The notes under the pieces: generated by a model
Database searches by the model: none
Told to the model about the DNA's origin: nothing
What the model saw: the letters and a program-made list of their open reading frames with translations, nothing else
Position numbers and translations under genes: made by a program
Source: Tannerellaceae bacterium
Lineage (GTDB): Bacteria > Bacteroidota > Bacteroidia > Bacteroidales > Tannerellaceae
Assembly (NCBI GenBank): GCA_021201295.1
Contig: JAJQFE010000062.1
Coordinates: forward strand, 1-45,723
Direction of reading: 5' to 3'
DNA length: 45,723 nucleotides
In this document: in pieces, positions 15,424-25,281 of the stretch
Layout of the letters: each line of letters opens with the position of its first letter
How positions within the stretch are numbered: position 1 is the stretch's first letter

Positions 15424-17613
15424 TTATCGGATAAATAGTAATTCCCTGTATTTAGGGAGCGGCCACATCTGGTTGTCTACCATCAGTTCCAGGTCATCAA
15501 TATGATGCCGAATCTTTTCCAGATAAGGAGCAACCGTGTCATGGTAAGCGATGGCTTTCTGGCGTAATTCCGGGATCTGGTTTGCTTTTTTGCGGGCTTC
15601 GACCATCTCTTCTACCATGGTAGTAACAGCCGTGATATGGCCTGCTATCTTGCGGATCAGGTGGCGCTGTTCCACGGATAACTCTTCATATTCCTCTTCC
15701 GTAAAGGTCGCTTTTAACTTGGCAATATTGTCTAATAACACAGACTGGTACCGGATCACTACTGGAATGATATGGTTCAGGGACAGGTCACCCAGTACCC
15801 GTGCTTCAATTTGTACTTTCTTGATATAGATCTCCCATTTCACTTCGTTTCTGGCTTCTAATTCTTTTTGGCTTAATACCTGGGTATCCTGGAACATCCG
15901 GACTACGTCCGGCTTCAGATAGGCATCATATTGCAGCGGAACACTGTTCTCACAATCCAATCCTCTTGCGGCTGCCTCCTCTTTCCATTCCTCGCTATAT
16001 CCGTTTCCGTCAAAACGGATCGGTTTGGATTCTTTGATATAGGCTTTTAGCACTTCGAAAATTGCTGCTTCTTTACTTTTACCGGCTGCCCGTAGAGATT
16101 CCACTTCTTTTTTGAATTGTTTTAACTGATAGGCCACTGCCGAATTCAATGCCAGCATAGCCGTACCACAATTCACGGAAGAACCTAATGCCCGGAATTC
16201 AAAACGGTTCCCTGTAAATGCAAAAGGCGAAGTCCTGTTCCGGTCCGTATTATCTAATAACAGCTCCGGGGTCTGCCCGAATCCTAAGGACAGACGTTTT
16301 TTATCGTTGACTTCGATGGCATCTTCGATGGCACTGTTCTCAAAACGATCCAGTACTTCGGTGATCTGTGTTCCCAGAAAAGAGGAAATAATCGCCGGAG
16401 GCGCTTCATTGGCTCCGAGACGATGGGCATTGGTGGCAGAGGCAATACTGGCTTTTAACAAGGCATTGTATTTGTATACCGCCATAAGCGTGTTAACAAT
16501 AAAGGTAATAAAACGCAGGTTGTCTTCCCTGTTCTTTCCCGGAGAAAACAGGTTCGCCCCTTTATCCGTTCCCATGGACCAGTTGCAGTGTTTCCCGGAG
16601 CCGTTCACACCCATAAAAGGCTTTTCATGTAAAAGTACACGGAAATTATGTTTCCGGGACACCCGTTTCATCACTGACATCAATAACTGGTTATGGTCAT
16701 TGGCCAGGTTGCACTCCTCATAAATCGGAGCCAGCTCAAACTGGTTGGGAGCCACTTCATTGTGACGGGTCTTAACCGGAATCCCCAGTTTATAACATTC
16801 CGTCTCCAGATCTTTCATAAACTCCTGCACCCGGGAAGGAATAGCACTGAAATAATGGTCATCCAACTGTTGGTTTTTGGCACTTTCATGCCCTAGCAGG
16901 GTTCTTCCAGTCAGCGAAAGGTCCGGGCGGGCAGAATATAAATCTTCGTCCACTAAGAAGTATTCCTGTTCCCAGCCTAAGAAGCAGGTGATCTTTTTCA
17001 CCTCTTCATCAAAATATTCACATACCTCTTTTGCTGCTTGATTTAACGCCTCCACCGAGCGGATCAGGGGGGGTTTATAGTCTAATGCTTCTCCTGTATA
17101 GGCGATGAATACAGTAGGAATACATAACGTATCATCTACAATAAACGCAGGAGAGGAGGGATCCCAGGTAGAGTAGCCACGGGCTTCAAAGGTATTTCTC
17201 AGTCCTCCGTTCGGGAAACTGGAAGCATCCGGTTCCTGCTGCACCAATAGTTTACCGCTGAACTCTTCAATCATGCCCCCATTGCCGTCATGTTCCACAA
17301 AGGCATCATGTTTTTCTGCAGTTCCGTCAGTCAGAGGCTGAAACCAGTGAGTGTAGTGAGTCACCCCTTTCTCTAAAGCCCACATACGCATGCCAGCTGC
17401 CACATGGTTCGCTATTTCACGATCAATCGGCGTCCCATTATCAATGGCAATGGTAAGAGCTTTGTACGTTTCCTTGGATAAATATTTTTTCATCGCCCGG
17501 CGATTGAAAACATTTTCTCCATAATATTCAGATACTTTGATATCGGGAATAATCGCTTCTACGGCTTTCCGGTTAGAAGCTTTTTCCACTGCGTTAAAGC
17601 GTGAGATTGACAT
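15424..17613 (-). CDS. glnN: Glutamine synthetase type III (copy 1)
   Basis: GSIII condenses ammonium with glutamate using ATP. The 729-residue length is typical of this class, much longer than GSI. Landmarks are WFQPLTDGTAEKHDAF, FPNGGLRNTFEARGYSTWDPSSPAF, the substrate-site region GVNGSGKHCNWSMGTD, TRHNEVAPNQFELAP and FAFTGNRFEFRALGSS. A second copy lies at 37236-39422. This copy stands alone, with its own -7 box and terminator, outside the ammonium cluster. Type III enzymes are not adenylylated by GlnE; control is likely transcriptional. Confidence 0.96.
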   Translation of the reverse strand: MSISRFNAVEKASNRKAVEAIIPDIKVSEYYGENVFNRRAMKKYLSKETYKALTIAIDNGTPIDREIANHVAAGMRMWALEKGVTHYTHWFQPLTDGTAEKHDAFVEHDGNGGMIEEFSGKLLVQQEPDASSFPNGGLRNTFEARGYSTWDPSSPAFIVDDTLCIPTVFIAYTGEALDYKPPLIRSVEALNQAAKEVCEYFDEEVKKITCFLGWEQEYFLVDEDLYSARPDLSLTGRTLLGHESAKNQQLDDHYFSAIPSRVQEFMKDLETECYKLGIPVKTRHNEVAPNQFELAPIYEECNLANDHNQLLMSVMKRVSRKHNFRVLLHEKPFMGVNGSGKHCNWSMGTDKGANLFSPGKNREDNLRFITFIVNTLMAVYKYNALLKASIASATNAHRLGANEAPPAIISSFLGTQITEVLDRFENSAIEDAIEVNDKKRLSLGFGQTPELLLDNTDRNRTSPFAFTGNRFEFRALGSSVNCGTAMLALNSAVAYQLKQFKKEVESLRAAGKSKEAAIFEVLKAYIKESKPIRFDGNGYSEEWKEEAAARGLDCENSVPLQYDAYLKPDVVRMFQDTQVLSQKELEARNEVKWEIYIKKVQIEARVLGDLSLNHIIPVVIRYQSVLLDNIAKLKATFTEEEYEELSVEQRHLIRKIAGHITAVTTMVEEMVEARKKANQIPELRQKAIAYHDTVAPYLEKIRHHIDDLELMVDNQMWPLPKYRELLFIR

Positions 17614-17641
17614 ATTGATTGTGTTTGTGTTATACCGGTGA

Positions 17642-17649
17642 CAAAGATA
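17642..17649 (-). promoter_or_regulatory. Candidate -7 box of glnN copy 1
   Basis: TATCTTTG on the minus strand fits TAnnTTTG, 29 bp upstream of the ATG. No convincing -33 element is seen. Confidence 0.5.
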
Positions 17650-17822
17650 TGAGTATCTCTCCAGTTTTTAATTTTTTTGCTGGTTAAAATAGCCAAATAC
17701 CTGTTTATCAGGTAAAGGCAACGGATTCCTCTTCCCTCCAGCCATTCCAATAGTTTCAACAGACTTCGTATCGGATAAATCCAATAAATAGGTAGACCAG
17801 ACAAATAAGACCTATAGGTAAA

Positions 17823-17858
17823 TACTATACTTATTAAGTACGATTAATAAGTATAGTA
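17823..17858. repeat. Perfect 15-bp inverted repeat
   Basis: TACTATACTTATTAA, a 6-nt loop GTACGA, then TTAATAAGTATAGTA. It lies about 210 bp upstream of glnN copy 1, with no gene on its other side for 1 kb. It could be an operator, a terminator stem or the start of a structured element. Confidence 0.7.
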
Positions 17859-18319
17859 CGAGAAGTTAATACATATATTATTTTTCAGGAAGATGACAGA
17901 GGAAGGGATAGACTTTTAGCTATCCAAATCGGTTTCTGCTACGCTTTAAAGTCTATATATTACCCCATAAGGGATAATATGTGCTTAACCCCGGGATGCA
18001 TATCCCGGGGTTATGATACTTCCTCATCGCTCAGCTCCGGAGGAGGGGAAGGGCTGATGTCTTTTGTTGACCCCCAGCCGGGGCTCAGGGGAGTGTGGTT
18101 CGCTGTGTGCCGTGGGATCTGCATCCCACGGTGATTCACATGGAACCCCCTTCGGAATAAAGACGGGATAAACTATGCCGTAACGTATTCCGTAAAAGAC
18201 GCTGAAAATCTTCTGATCAAAACCTGAGTGCGCGCCTGTCTTTTTTTGACAGGCACCCTATTAGTTTATATTTATACTTTATATTTATAAAGAATATTTA
18301 TTTATATATATTTATTAAT
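17859..18319. other. Gene-free, hairpin-rich stretch
   Basis: There is no convincing coding frame on either strand. Stems visible by eye are GGATAG/CTATCC (17906-17925), AACCCCGGGAT-GCAT-ATCCCGGGGTT (17987-18012), CCGTGGGAT-CTGC-ATCCCACGG (18110-18131) and GCCTGTC-TTTTTTT-GACAGGC (18234-18254). The second and third share the core GGGAT-N4-ATCCC, like REP-type elements. The part around 18.0-18.15 kb is clearly GC-richer than the surrounding intergenic DNA. Either a structured RNA or a cluster of extragenic palindromes is possible. Confidence 0.5.
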
Positions 18320-18420
18320 GGTGCTGTACCAGGTGCTGTAAGAGATGTTGTATGAGGTGCTGTAAATGGACACAGATGACTGGAGATATGACTGGAGGTA
18401 TGACTGGAATAATTCCAGTC
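18320..18420. repeat. Two short 12-bp tandem repeat arrays
   Basis: First array: four imperfect units, GGTGCTGTACCA, GGTGCTGTAAGA, GATGTTGTATGA and GGTGCTGTAAAT (18320-18367). Second array, after a 10-bp gap: three units, GACTGGAGATAT, GACTGGAGGTAT and GACTGGAATAAT (18378-18413). The last unit forms a 19-bp palindrome with the following TCCAGTC (18402-18420). Units of 12 bp keep frame, so these may be the remains of a coding repeat, but all three forward frames meet stops in or near it. A 68-codon frame at 18366-18572 crosses it and is not convincing. Confidence 0.6.
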
Positions 18421-18849
18421 ACTCCCTCTCTTTTTATTTTTATCCCGTGAAAAGATCACCCGTTACACCTATACCATTTCCCGCAAAACAGCGTGTGCCA
18501 AAACCGCCGGAAGTTAATGGAAGGGGAGCTGTGATCCCCGCCTTTGGGTATAAGGACTTTCCGATTCGATAAACAGTCGATAGTTTATTTGCAGTTCAGA
18601 AGTTTCTATCATCCGCTTTTCATTTCTTAGGGTTTTATTTCATCGGTTTGGTATAAGTTTCGGATCAACAAATCCTTATCCTCCGTGCTGCCGGATTGCA
18701 AATTCAGCAGGTTCAAAAGATGTAACCTGTTATATTTGTTGCAAGTGTAAGTCTTCGGATGTTGGGATAAGAAACAGAATAACACTTATATCTTTTTTAT
18801 CCATATACTTATTATAAACTGATGATAAATTCGGCTATTTCAGACTGTT
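18421..18849. other. Gene-free stretch before the BspA-like pseudogene
   Basis: No intact gene is recognised here. A plus-strand frame is open from about 18634 to 18747 but has no start and no family I can name. A small stem, CAGGTT/AACCTG, lies near 18707-18728. It may hold decayed coding sequence. Confidence 0.3.
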
Positions 18850-19845
18850 CTATTTCCATTCGTCGGGTATATTGTTAAAATCGCTTAATCCTGTGCATCC
18901 ACTAAAACAAAACGCATAGGCATCAGGCACCGTGAAATTAGCAGTATGTTCCATACGTTCGTACAAATGTACTTTCTTTCCATCAAGTACGCTATAAGGG
19001 GATTCCCCCTGGAGACTTGTACATCCTGCAAATGTTAAAAGAAGATTATGTATCCGGGTACAATGGTCAAATAAGCCGGACGGAATTTCTCCTATATTTT
19101 CACAATTCTAGAATGTAGCTATGAAATCTTTAACGTATAAACAGTTATTGAATAATCCGGTAGGTATTTCTGTGAGTGCTGAACACCCCATAAAAGTACT
19201 ATTAAAGGAGGTTACTTCTGTACAATGATCAAATAATCCTACTGGTATTACAGTCAGGCCTGAACATCCGGCAAAGGTGTTAGTAAAAGCGGTTACCTGT
19301 GCACAGTTGTCAAATAAGCCGGAAGGTATTTTAGTCAGGCTTGAGCAATCTGTAAAGGTTTCATAAAAACTGGTTATGCTTTCCGGAAATCCGGATTCAT
19401 TCATAGTTGACAGATAAGACAGTTGTGTACAACCTTTGAAGGCCTGATACATAGTGGTCAATCCGGTATTTCCCCAATTAGATACGCCTGTAAGGCCAGT
19501 GCGTTCAGATTCATTGAGATCACCTGAATGCAAGGCGGTAACTGTACCGGATATCATGACAAGGAAACTTCCTGTTTTTATATAAGTATGAGTCAGATAT
19601 GAGTCTGTTACAGTTTCTGATGTGTCATCACCCCAATCTATTGTACAATTGACTGTTCCGGTAAGCGGAAGTTTGATAGTCAGGTTAGTGTCTGTAGTAG
19701 TCACTAAAAGTAACATTTTTTCCCCGATAGGAATTTCTTCATCCGGCTCATCAATTTCTTCCTTATTATTGGTACAACTTAACAGAGTAGTGAATAAGAG
19801 AATAGGAATAATAAAGTTACATATAGGATTAAGGAGAGTCTTCAT
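18850..19845 (-). pseudogene. BspA-like leucine-rich-repeat lipoprotein, in-frame TAG
   Basis: A surface lipoprotein. The signal ends LLSCTNN (lipid-anchored Cys), followed by an acidic linker and a PKD/Ig-like part (CTIDWGDDTSETVTDSYLTHTY). At least five BspA-type repeats follow, of the form TFAGCSGLTVIPVGLFDHC. TAG at 19108-19110 follows FIATF; the frame continues with NCENIGEIPSGLFDHC and ends AFCFSGCTGLSDFNNIPDEWK at a natural TAG (18850-18852), the usual end of this family. Full length would be 331 residues. In the repeats the interrupted position varies (A, M, T, K), so CAG or AAG to TAG are both possible. Such proteins bind host or matrix ligands in related bacteria. Confidence 0.85.
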
Positions 19846-20266
19846 ATAGTCGGGTATGAATGTCTAATTTATTGTATTTAATCTTAACCGGCTTTGAAGC
19901 TGTTAAATAAAACTTTATGAATAAAATAAAATCTTTCAAAGGTTATATTCTGTCTGTGAAATACTCCTTTTTTGGAGGGAAGCTATTTCGAATATTTAAT
20001 AAGTGTGGCTTATGGTTACATGCTGTAGCTATAAATCTTTTTTATGGACTTTTGGAAAGCCTTGTGATTGTTATGGATAAAGGATGAAAGCAAAAACGAA
20101 AAAAGATAGGGGGAAGAGAAAGGCACACAGGTTACCTGGATGAAGGAGATCACGGGAAAGCAGAGTTTGTCAGGTTTTTAAAAACGATTAGTGATATGCC
20201 TTATTTCTGCGACCAGGTTCTCCTGTGTGCCGGATGTTTAGTTGTCTACTGCCGGGTACTATCCGG
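19846..20266. other. Gene-free stretch between BspA-like pseudogene and pyrophosphatase
   Basis: AT-rich in its first half. No coding frame above about 40 codons looks real, and no strong hairpin or consensus promoter was found. Confidence 0.4.
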
Positions 20267-22471
20267 TTAAAAGACGGACCAGACCACGGTTAATCCTGCC
20301 ATGACTATGGCTACCATGCTCATGAGTTTGATCAGGATGTTCAGGCTGGGGCCGGCTGTATCTTTAAAAGGATCTCCTACGGTATCACCTACTACGGTTG
20401 CTTTGTGTACTTCACTGCCTTTTCCACCGTAGTGGCCTTCTTCAATGTATTTTTTTGCATTGTCCCATGCACCGCCGGCATTTGCCATAAATACGGCCAG
20501 GACAAAACCGGTACTTAACCCTCCGGTTAATAAGCCGATCACGCCTGATATACCGAAGATAAGCCCGGTTACTACCGGAGTAATAATCGCCAGGCAGGCC
20601 GGAAGGATCATCTCTTTCTGTGCGCCTTTGGTGGAGATCCCCACGCAACGGGCATAATCGGGAGTGGCTTCTCCGGTGAGGATGCCTTTGATTTCCCGGA
20701 ACTGACGGCGTACTTCTTCTACCATATGGCCGGCTGCCCTTCCTACGGCATTCATGGTCAGTCCGCAAAACATAAATGCCATCATAGAGCCCAGAAAAAT
20801 CCCGGATAAAACCCTGGGATTCATCAGGGTGACTTCATAATAATTCATAAAGTCTATAAAGTTAGCTTTGGCTATTTCTATGATTCGACCGTCCTGGAAC
20901 GTGAGCAGTGTTTCTCCGGTGCGTAACAGTCCTATCTTGATCTCTTCAATATAAGAGGCTAACAGGGCCAGTCCGGTAAGTGCGGCAGAGCCGATGGCAA
21001 ACCCTTTTCCGGTGGCTGCTGTGGTGTTGCCTAACGAATCCAGGGCATCTGTACGTTTTCTTACCTCTTCTCCCAGGTCACTCATTTCTGCGTTTCCTCC
21101 GGCATTGTCTGCGATAGGGCCGTAAGCATCTGTGGCTAACGTAATGCCTAACGTGGAAAGCATCCCTACGGCGGCTATACCGATCCCATATAATCCCATG
21201 CCTACATTGCTCAGGTCAAATCCGGAGGCGAACAGGAAGGAAAAAATAATTCCCAGCACTACAGCTATCACGGGGATGGCTGTGGAGAGCATCCCCAGGC
21301 CTAAGCCGGATATGATTACGGTGGCCGGACCGGTTTGTCCGGAGGCAGCTACTTTCCGGGTAGGGGAGAAGGATTGGGAGGTATAATATTCGGTTGCCTG
21401 TCCGATCACGATTCCTACTACTAACCCTGTGACTACGGAACAGCCTGTCCAGAGCCAGTTGGGTAGGGCTAATATATACAGAATGCCAAAGGCACAGATG
21501 GCGGTCAGGATGGAACTTATATGGGTTCCTTTGGACAAGGCTTTTAATAGCTGTTTGACACTGGCGTCTTCGGAAGTCCGGACGGTAAAGATGCCTAAAA
21601 TGGAGAGGAAGATGCCGATAGCTGCGATCAGCATAGGAGCGATGACGGCTTTATATTGTAGTTCCACATCGCCTGAGGATACAAATGCGGCGGCGCCTAA
21701 TGCGGCGGTTGCCAGAATAGATCCGCAATAGGATTCGTAGAGGTCTGCACCCATACCGGCTACGTCTCCCACGTTGTCTCCTACATTGTCTGCAATGGTG
21801 GCCGGATTACGGGGGTCATCTTCCGGTATGCCGGCTTCCACTTTACCAACCAGGTCGGCTCCCACATCTGCGGCTTTGGTATAAATTCCTCCGCCTACTC
21901 TGGCGAACAGGGCCTGTGTGGAGGCTCCCATACCAAAAGTTAACATGGTGGTGGTGATGATGGTCAACTTGTGGGTAGGATCCAGGGCTTCTGCCGGGAT
22001 CACGGTGGTTAACAGCACATACCAGAAAGAAATATCTAATAATCCTAATCCGACTACCACCAAACCCATCACAGCTCCGCTCCGGAAAGCAACCTGTAAC
22101 CCTTTGTTTAAGGATTGGCGGGCTGCGTTGGCTGTCCGTGCCGAAGCATAGGTGGCTGTTTTCATTCCCAGAAATCCGGCTAATCCGGAGAAGAATCCTC
22201 CTGTCAAGAAGGCAATGGGAACCCATTCATTCTGGACACCGAAGCCATAGGCCATAATGGAAAACAGGATGACTAATACCAGAAAGACGGAAGCCACTAC
22301 TTTGTATTGCTGCCTAAGGTAAGACATGGCTCCTTCTCTTACATGTTGGGCAATCCGGATCATCACTTCATTGCCTTCACTTTCTTTCATCATTTGCCTG
22401 AAAAAATACCAGGCAAATACAAGCGCCAGGATGGACGCGGCTGGAACAATCCAAAATATACTTGACATCAT
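20267..22471 (-). CDS. hppA: Membrane-bound ion-pumping pyrophosphatase
   Basis: Integral membrane pyrophosphatase that hydrolyses PPi and pumps H+ and/or Na+ out of the cytosol. The 734-residue protein has about 16 membrane segments. The catalytic loops are visible: [32 protein letters not shown] and, near the C-terminus, [26 protein letters not shown] (481-490) has Ala485 where K+-independent enzymes have Lys, so it should be K+-dependent. Relatives in Bacteroides pump Na+ and H+; which ion is moved here is inference. It is monocistronic. Confidence 0.96.
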   Translation of the reverse strand: MMSSIFWIVPAASILALVFAWYFFRQMMKESEGNEVMIRIAQHVREGAMSYLRQQYKVVASVFLVLVILFSIMAYGFGVQNEWVPIAFLTGGFFSGLAGFLGMKTATYASARTANAARQSLNKGLQVAFRSGAVMGLVVVGLGLLDISFWYVLLTTVIPAEALDPTHKLTIITTTMLTFGMGASTQALFARVGGGIYTKAADVGADLVGKVEAGIPEDDPRNPATIADNVGDNVGDVAGMGADLYESYCGSILATAALGAAAFVSSGDVELQYKAVIAPMLIAAIGIFLSILGIFTVRTSEDASVKQLLKALSKGTHISSILTAICAFGILYILALPNWLWTGCSVVTGLVVGIVIGQATEYYTSQSFSPTRKVAASGQTGPATVIISGLGLGMLSTAIPVIAVVLGIIFSFLFASGFDLSNVGMGLYGIGIAAVGMLSTLGITLATDAYGPIADNAGGNAEMSDLGEEVRKRTDALDSLGNTTAATGKGFAIGSAALTGLALLASYIEEIKIGLLRTGETLLTFQDGRIIEIAKANFIDFMNYYEVTLMNPRVLSGIFLGSMMAFMFCGLTMNAVGRAAGHMVEEVRRQFREIKGILTGEATPDYARCVGISTKGAQKEMILPACLAIITPVVTGLIFGISGVIGLLTGGLSTGFVLAVFMANAGGAWDNAKKYIEEGHYGGKGSEVHKATVVGDTVGDPFKDTAGPSLNILIKLMSMVAIVMAGLTVVWSVF

Positions 22472-22615
22472 AGGCGTTAAATTTTAAGGTTAAGCATGCA
22501 GTAAATATAGTGAATTTTAAATACTAAAGAAATATTTTTATGAATATTCTGTGGCTTATTGTAAAAAAAAGTCATATTTGCTGCTGCGAAGAAACAAAAG
22601 ATTCGGATTAAATAA

Positions 22616-23443
22616 ATGGAATATCAAAAGTATCGGTTAGGACTTGCGTTGAGTGGTGGAGGAGCAAAGGGTTTTGCTCATATAGGTGTTTTTAAAATGC
22701 TGGAAGAGTGCAACCTGATGCCGGAGATCATTTCCGGGACCAGTGTGGGAGCCTTGATGGGTGCCTTATTTGCAGACGGCTATTCGGCAGAAGAGATTAA
22801 ACTCCTTTTTACAGGAAGGGAGTTTACGGAATTTGCCCAGTTGCAGATCCCGAAGGCGGGTCTTTTTGACAGTACCCGCTTTAGTTATTTTTTAAAAAGA
22901 CATTTACGGACTAAAAATATTGAAGATTTACGGATTCCGTTGGTGATTATAGCGACCGATCTGGACCATGGGGTCAGTTGTGAGTTCCGTGAGGGACCAA
23001 TCGTAGAGGCTGTCACAGCGTCCTGTAGTATACCTATTATATTTAATCCAGTGGTGATTGGAGGTACACATTATGTGGATGGAGGATTGTTCCGGAATTT
23101 CCCTGTCTCTACGATCCGGAAGGAATGTGAACGGGTAATAGGGGTCAATGTCAGCCCGCTGGTTCCCCAGAAATATAAACAGACCCTTTTCCATATAGCG
23201 GAACGGTCTTATCACTATATGTTCCGGGCAAATACCCTGGAGGATCGGTTGTTGTGTGATGTACTGATTGAAGCGGAAGAATTTGGGTTATATAAAATGT
23301 TTGACCTGGAAAATATGGATCTGATTACTGGGATCGGGTATGATGCGGTTGGCAGGGCTTTTGAGCAGGTGATTAAAGAGAATAAAATAGAGAGGTTCGT
23401 GCAGGCTATTCAGGAACACCGGAAACATAGGTTGCCGGAGTAG
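22616..23443 (+). CDS. Patatin-like phospholipase
   Basis: A 275-residue esterase/phospholipase of the RssA/patatin class. The oxyanion loop is SGGGAKGFAHIG, the nucleophile Ser43 lies in SGTSVGALMG, and Asp155 in VDGGLFRNFPV completes the Ser-Asp dyad. It has no signal peptide, so it is cytosolic or membrane-associated; the lipid substrate is unknown. The gene ends in TAG and the GH13 gene follows after 36 bp, so the two may be cotranscribed. A one-mismatch -7 box (CATATTTG) lies upstream. Confidence 0.92.
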   Translation: MEYQKYRLGLALSGGGAKGFAHIGVFKMLEECNLMPEIISGTSVGALMGALFADGYSAEEIKLLFTGREFTEFAQLQIPKAGLFDSTRFSYFLKRHLRTKNIEDLRIPLVIIATDLDHGVSCEFREGPIVEAVTASCSIPIIFNPVVIGGTHYVDGGLFRNFPVSTIRKECERVIGVNVSPLVPQKYKQTLFHIAERSYHYMFRANTLEDRLLCDVLIEAEEFGLYKMFDLENMDLITGIGYDAVGRAFEQVIKENKIERFVQAIQEHRKHRLPE

Positions 23444-23479
23444 CCTGGTCCCGTTTCCTTTAACAACAAACTTACTGGT

Positions 23480-25180
23480 ATGGATAAAAAAAATAAAATG
23501 GTGATCTATCAGGTGTTGCCCCGGTTATTCGGGAACCTGAATGCGGATCTGGTCCCGGATGGACGTATGGAGGAGAATGGTGTGGGAAAATTCTCTGCTT
23601 TTACTTCATTAGCCTTGAATAAGATTAAAGAATTAGGGGTGACCCATATCTGGTACACTGGAGTGATTGAACATGCTACCCGGACAGATTATACGAGGTA
23701 TGGGATACGGCAGGACCATCCCAGTGTCGTGAAAGGTAGGGCGGGATCTCCCTATGCGATCAAAGATTATTATGATGTGGATCCGGACCTGGCAGAGGAT
23801 GTGCCCAGGCGGATGAAAGAATTTGAACAATTGGTGGAGCGTACCCATGCAGCCGGATTGAAAGTCATTATGGATTTTATACCGAATCATGTGGCCCGTC
23901 AGTATCATTCGGATGCCAAGCCTGCTTATGTGGCCGATCTGGGTGAACAGGATAATACGTTGCATGCTTTTGATCCGCAGAACAATTTTTATTATATACC
24001 GGGTCAGCCTTTGTATCTCCGGTCCGGAGACTCCCGGGACTCCTTTGAGTATACAGAGTTTCCGGCCAAAGTTGCCGGAAATGACCATTTTGATGCTTTT
24101 CTGGGTAAGAATGACTGGTATGAGACTATTAAACTGAATTATGGGGTGGATTACCTGAATGGCAGGACTCCACATTTTGACCCTATTCCGGACACCTGGC
24201 ATAAGATGCTGGATATTTTATTGTTCTGGAGCAGTAAAGGGGTCGATGGGTTCCGTTGTGATATGGCAGAGATGGTTCCTGTAGCGTTCTGGAACCGGGT
24301 GATCCCGGAAGTAAAAAAGAAATATCCTGTTTGCTTCATTGCCGAGATCTACAATCCGGCTGAATATCATAATTATATTTTTAAAGGCCATTTCGATTAT
24401 TTATATGATAAAGTGGGTTTGTATGATACGGTACGGGCGGTGATGTGCGGATATGCTCCGGCTACGGAGATTACACGTGCCTGGCAGGCAGTGGAAGGTA
24501 TTCAGGCCCATATGTTGAATTTCCTGGAAAATCATGATGAGCAGCGGATCGCTTCCGGTTTTTTTGCCGGGGATGCCCGTCCGGGTATTCCGGGTATGAT
24601 CGTTTCTGCTATGATGCATGCCAATCCGGTTATGATCTATTCGGGGCAGGAGTTCGGTGAGCGGGGTATGGATGAAGAAGGATTTAGCGGCCGTGACGGA
24701 CGGACTACTATTTTTGATTACTGGAGTGTGGAAAGCCTGAGAAACTGGATCCATGAGGGGAAATTTGACGGAGGGATGCTGTCGGCAGACCAGCAGGCTT
24801 TGTATAAGGAATATGCTGCCATCTTACGTGTGGCGGCTTCTGAACCGGTTATGATCCGGGGAGGCTTTCATGATCTGATGTATGCAAATGCCAACAACCC
24901 CTGTTTTGATCTGCACCGGCAATATGCTTTTCTACGGAAATACCGGAATGAAGTTGTGTTAGTTATTGTCAATTTTGCCACAGAAGAACGTCTGGTTAAA
25001 GTCCATATTCCGGCAGGTGCTTTTGAATCTTTAGGCTTTGAAGATAATCAACCGGCTGTGGTTTCGGATCTGTTAAGTGGGGAACAGAGTATTGGTACGT
25101 TGACAATGGCTTGTCCTTATGAGGTCACTCTCCCTGCAAATACAGGGAAAGTGCTGAAATTTACCTATCATCCAGAATGA
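23480..25180 (+). CDS. Alpha-amylase family glycoside hydrolase (GH13)
   Basis: A 566-residue GH13 enzyme without a signal peptide, so it acts in the cytosol. The barrel runs from IYQVLPRLFGN. Conserved regions are DFIPNHVARQY (region I), GFRCDMAEM with nucleophile Asp261, FIAEIYNP with acid/base Glu289, and FLENHDEQR with Asp353. All three catalytic carboxylates are present. The last 90 residues form the C-terminal beta domain. It probably acts on maltooligosaccharides or stored glucan; exact specificity is not readable. Confidence 0.92.
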   Translation: MDKKNKMVIYQVLPRLFGNLNADLVPDGRMEENGVGKFSAFTSLALNKIKELGVTHIWYTGVIEHATRTDYTRYGIRQDHPSVVKGRAGSPYAIKDYYDVDPDLAEDVPRRMKEFEQLVERTHAAGLKVIMDFIPNHVARQYHSDAKPAYVADLGEQDNTLHAFDPQNNFYYIPGQPLYLRSGDSRDSFEYTEFPAKVAGNDHFDAFLGKNDWYETIKLNYGVDYLNGRTPHFDPIPDTWHKMLDILLFWSSKGVDGFRCDMAEMVPVAFWNRVIPEVKKKYPVCFIAEIYNPAEYHNYIFKGHFDYLYDKVGLYDTVRAVMCGYAPATEITRAWQAVEGIQAHMLNFLENHDEQRIASGFFAGDARPGIPGMIVSAMMHANPVMIYSGQEFGERGMDEEGFSGRDGRTTIFDYWSVESLRNWIHEGKFDGGMLSADQQALYKEYAAILRVAASEPVMIRGGFHDLMYANANNPCFDLHRQYAFLRKYRNEVVLVIVNFATEERLVKVHIPAGAFESLGFEDNQPAVVSDLLSGEQSIGTLTMACPYEVTLPANTGKVLKFTYHPE

Positions 25181-25230
25181 TTTGATTGTAAACTTTTTGG
25201 GGGATCGTCTAATATTGTAAATAAGTTTTG

Positions 25231-25238
25231 TAATTTTG
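25231..25238 (+). promoter_or_regulatory. Candidate -7 box of prs
   Basis: TAATTTTG fits TAnnTTTG, 43 bp upstream of the prs ATG. The -33 region is not clear. Confidence 0.55.
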
Positions 25239-25281
25239 CACCCAAATTCAAATTTATTCAGTTTAAGATTAATATTCAACA

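Noticed and set aside
18320-18413. CRISPR-like array
   Set aside because: Units are 12 bp and directly adjacent without spacers, and there are no cas genes.
18366-18572. A 68-codon plus-strand frame
   Set aside because: Its first third is the translation of a 12-bp DNA repeat, and the rest shows no known family, promoter or homologous context.
17614-18849. Insertion sequence or phage remnant
   Set aside because: No transposase or integrase motif, no paired terminal repeats and no target duplication can be seen.
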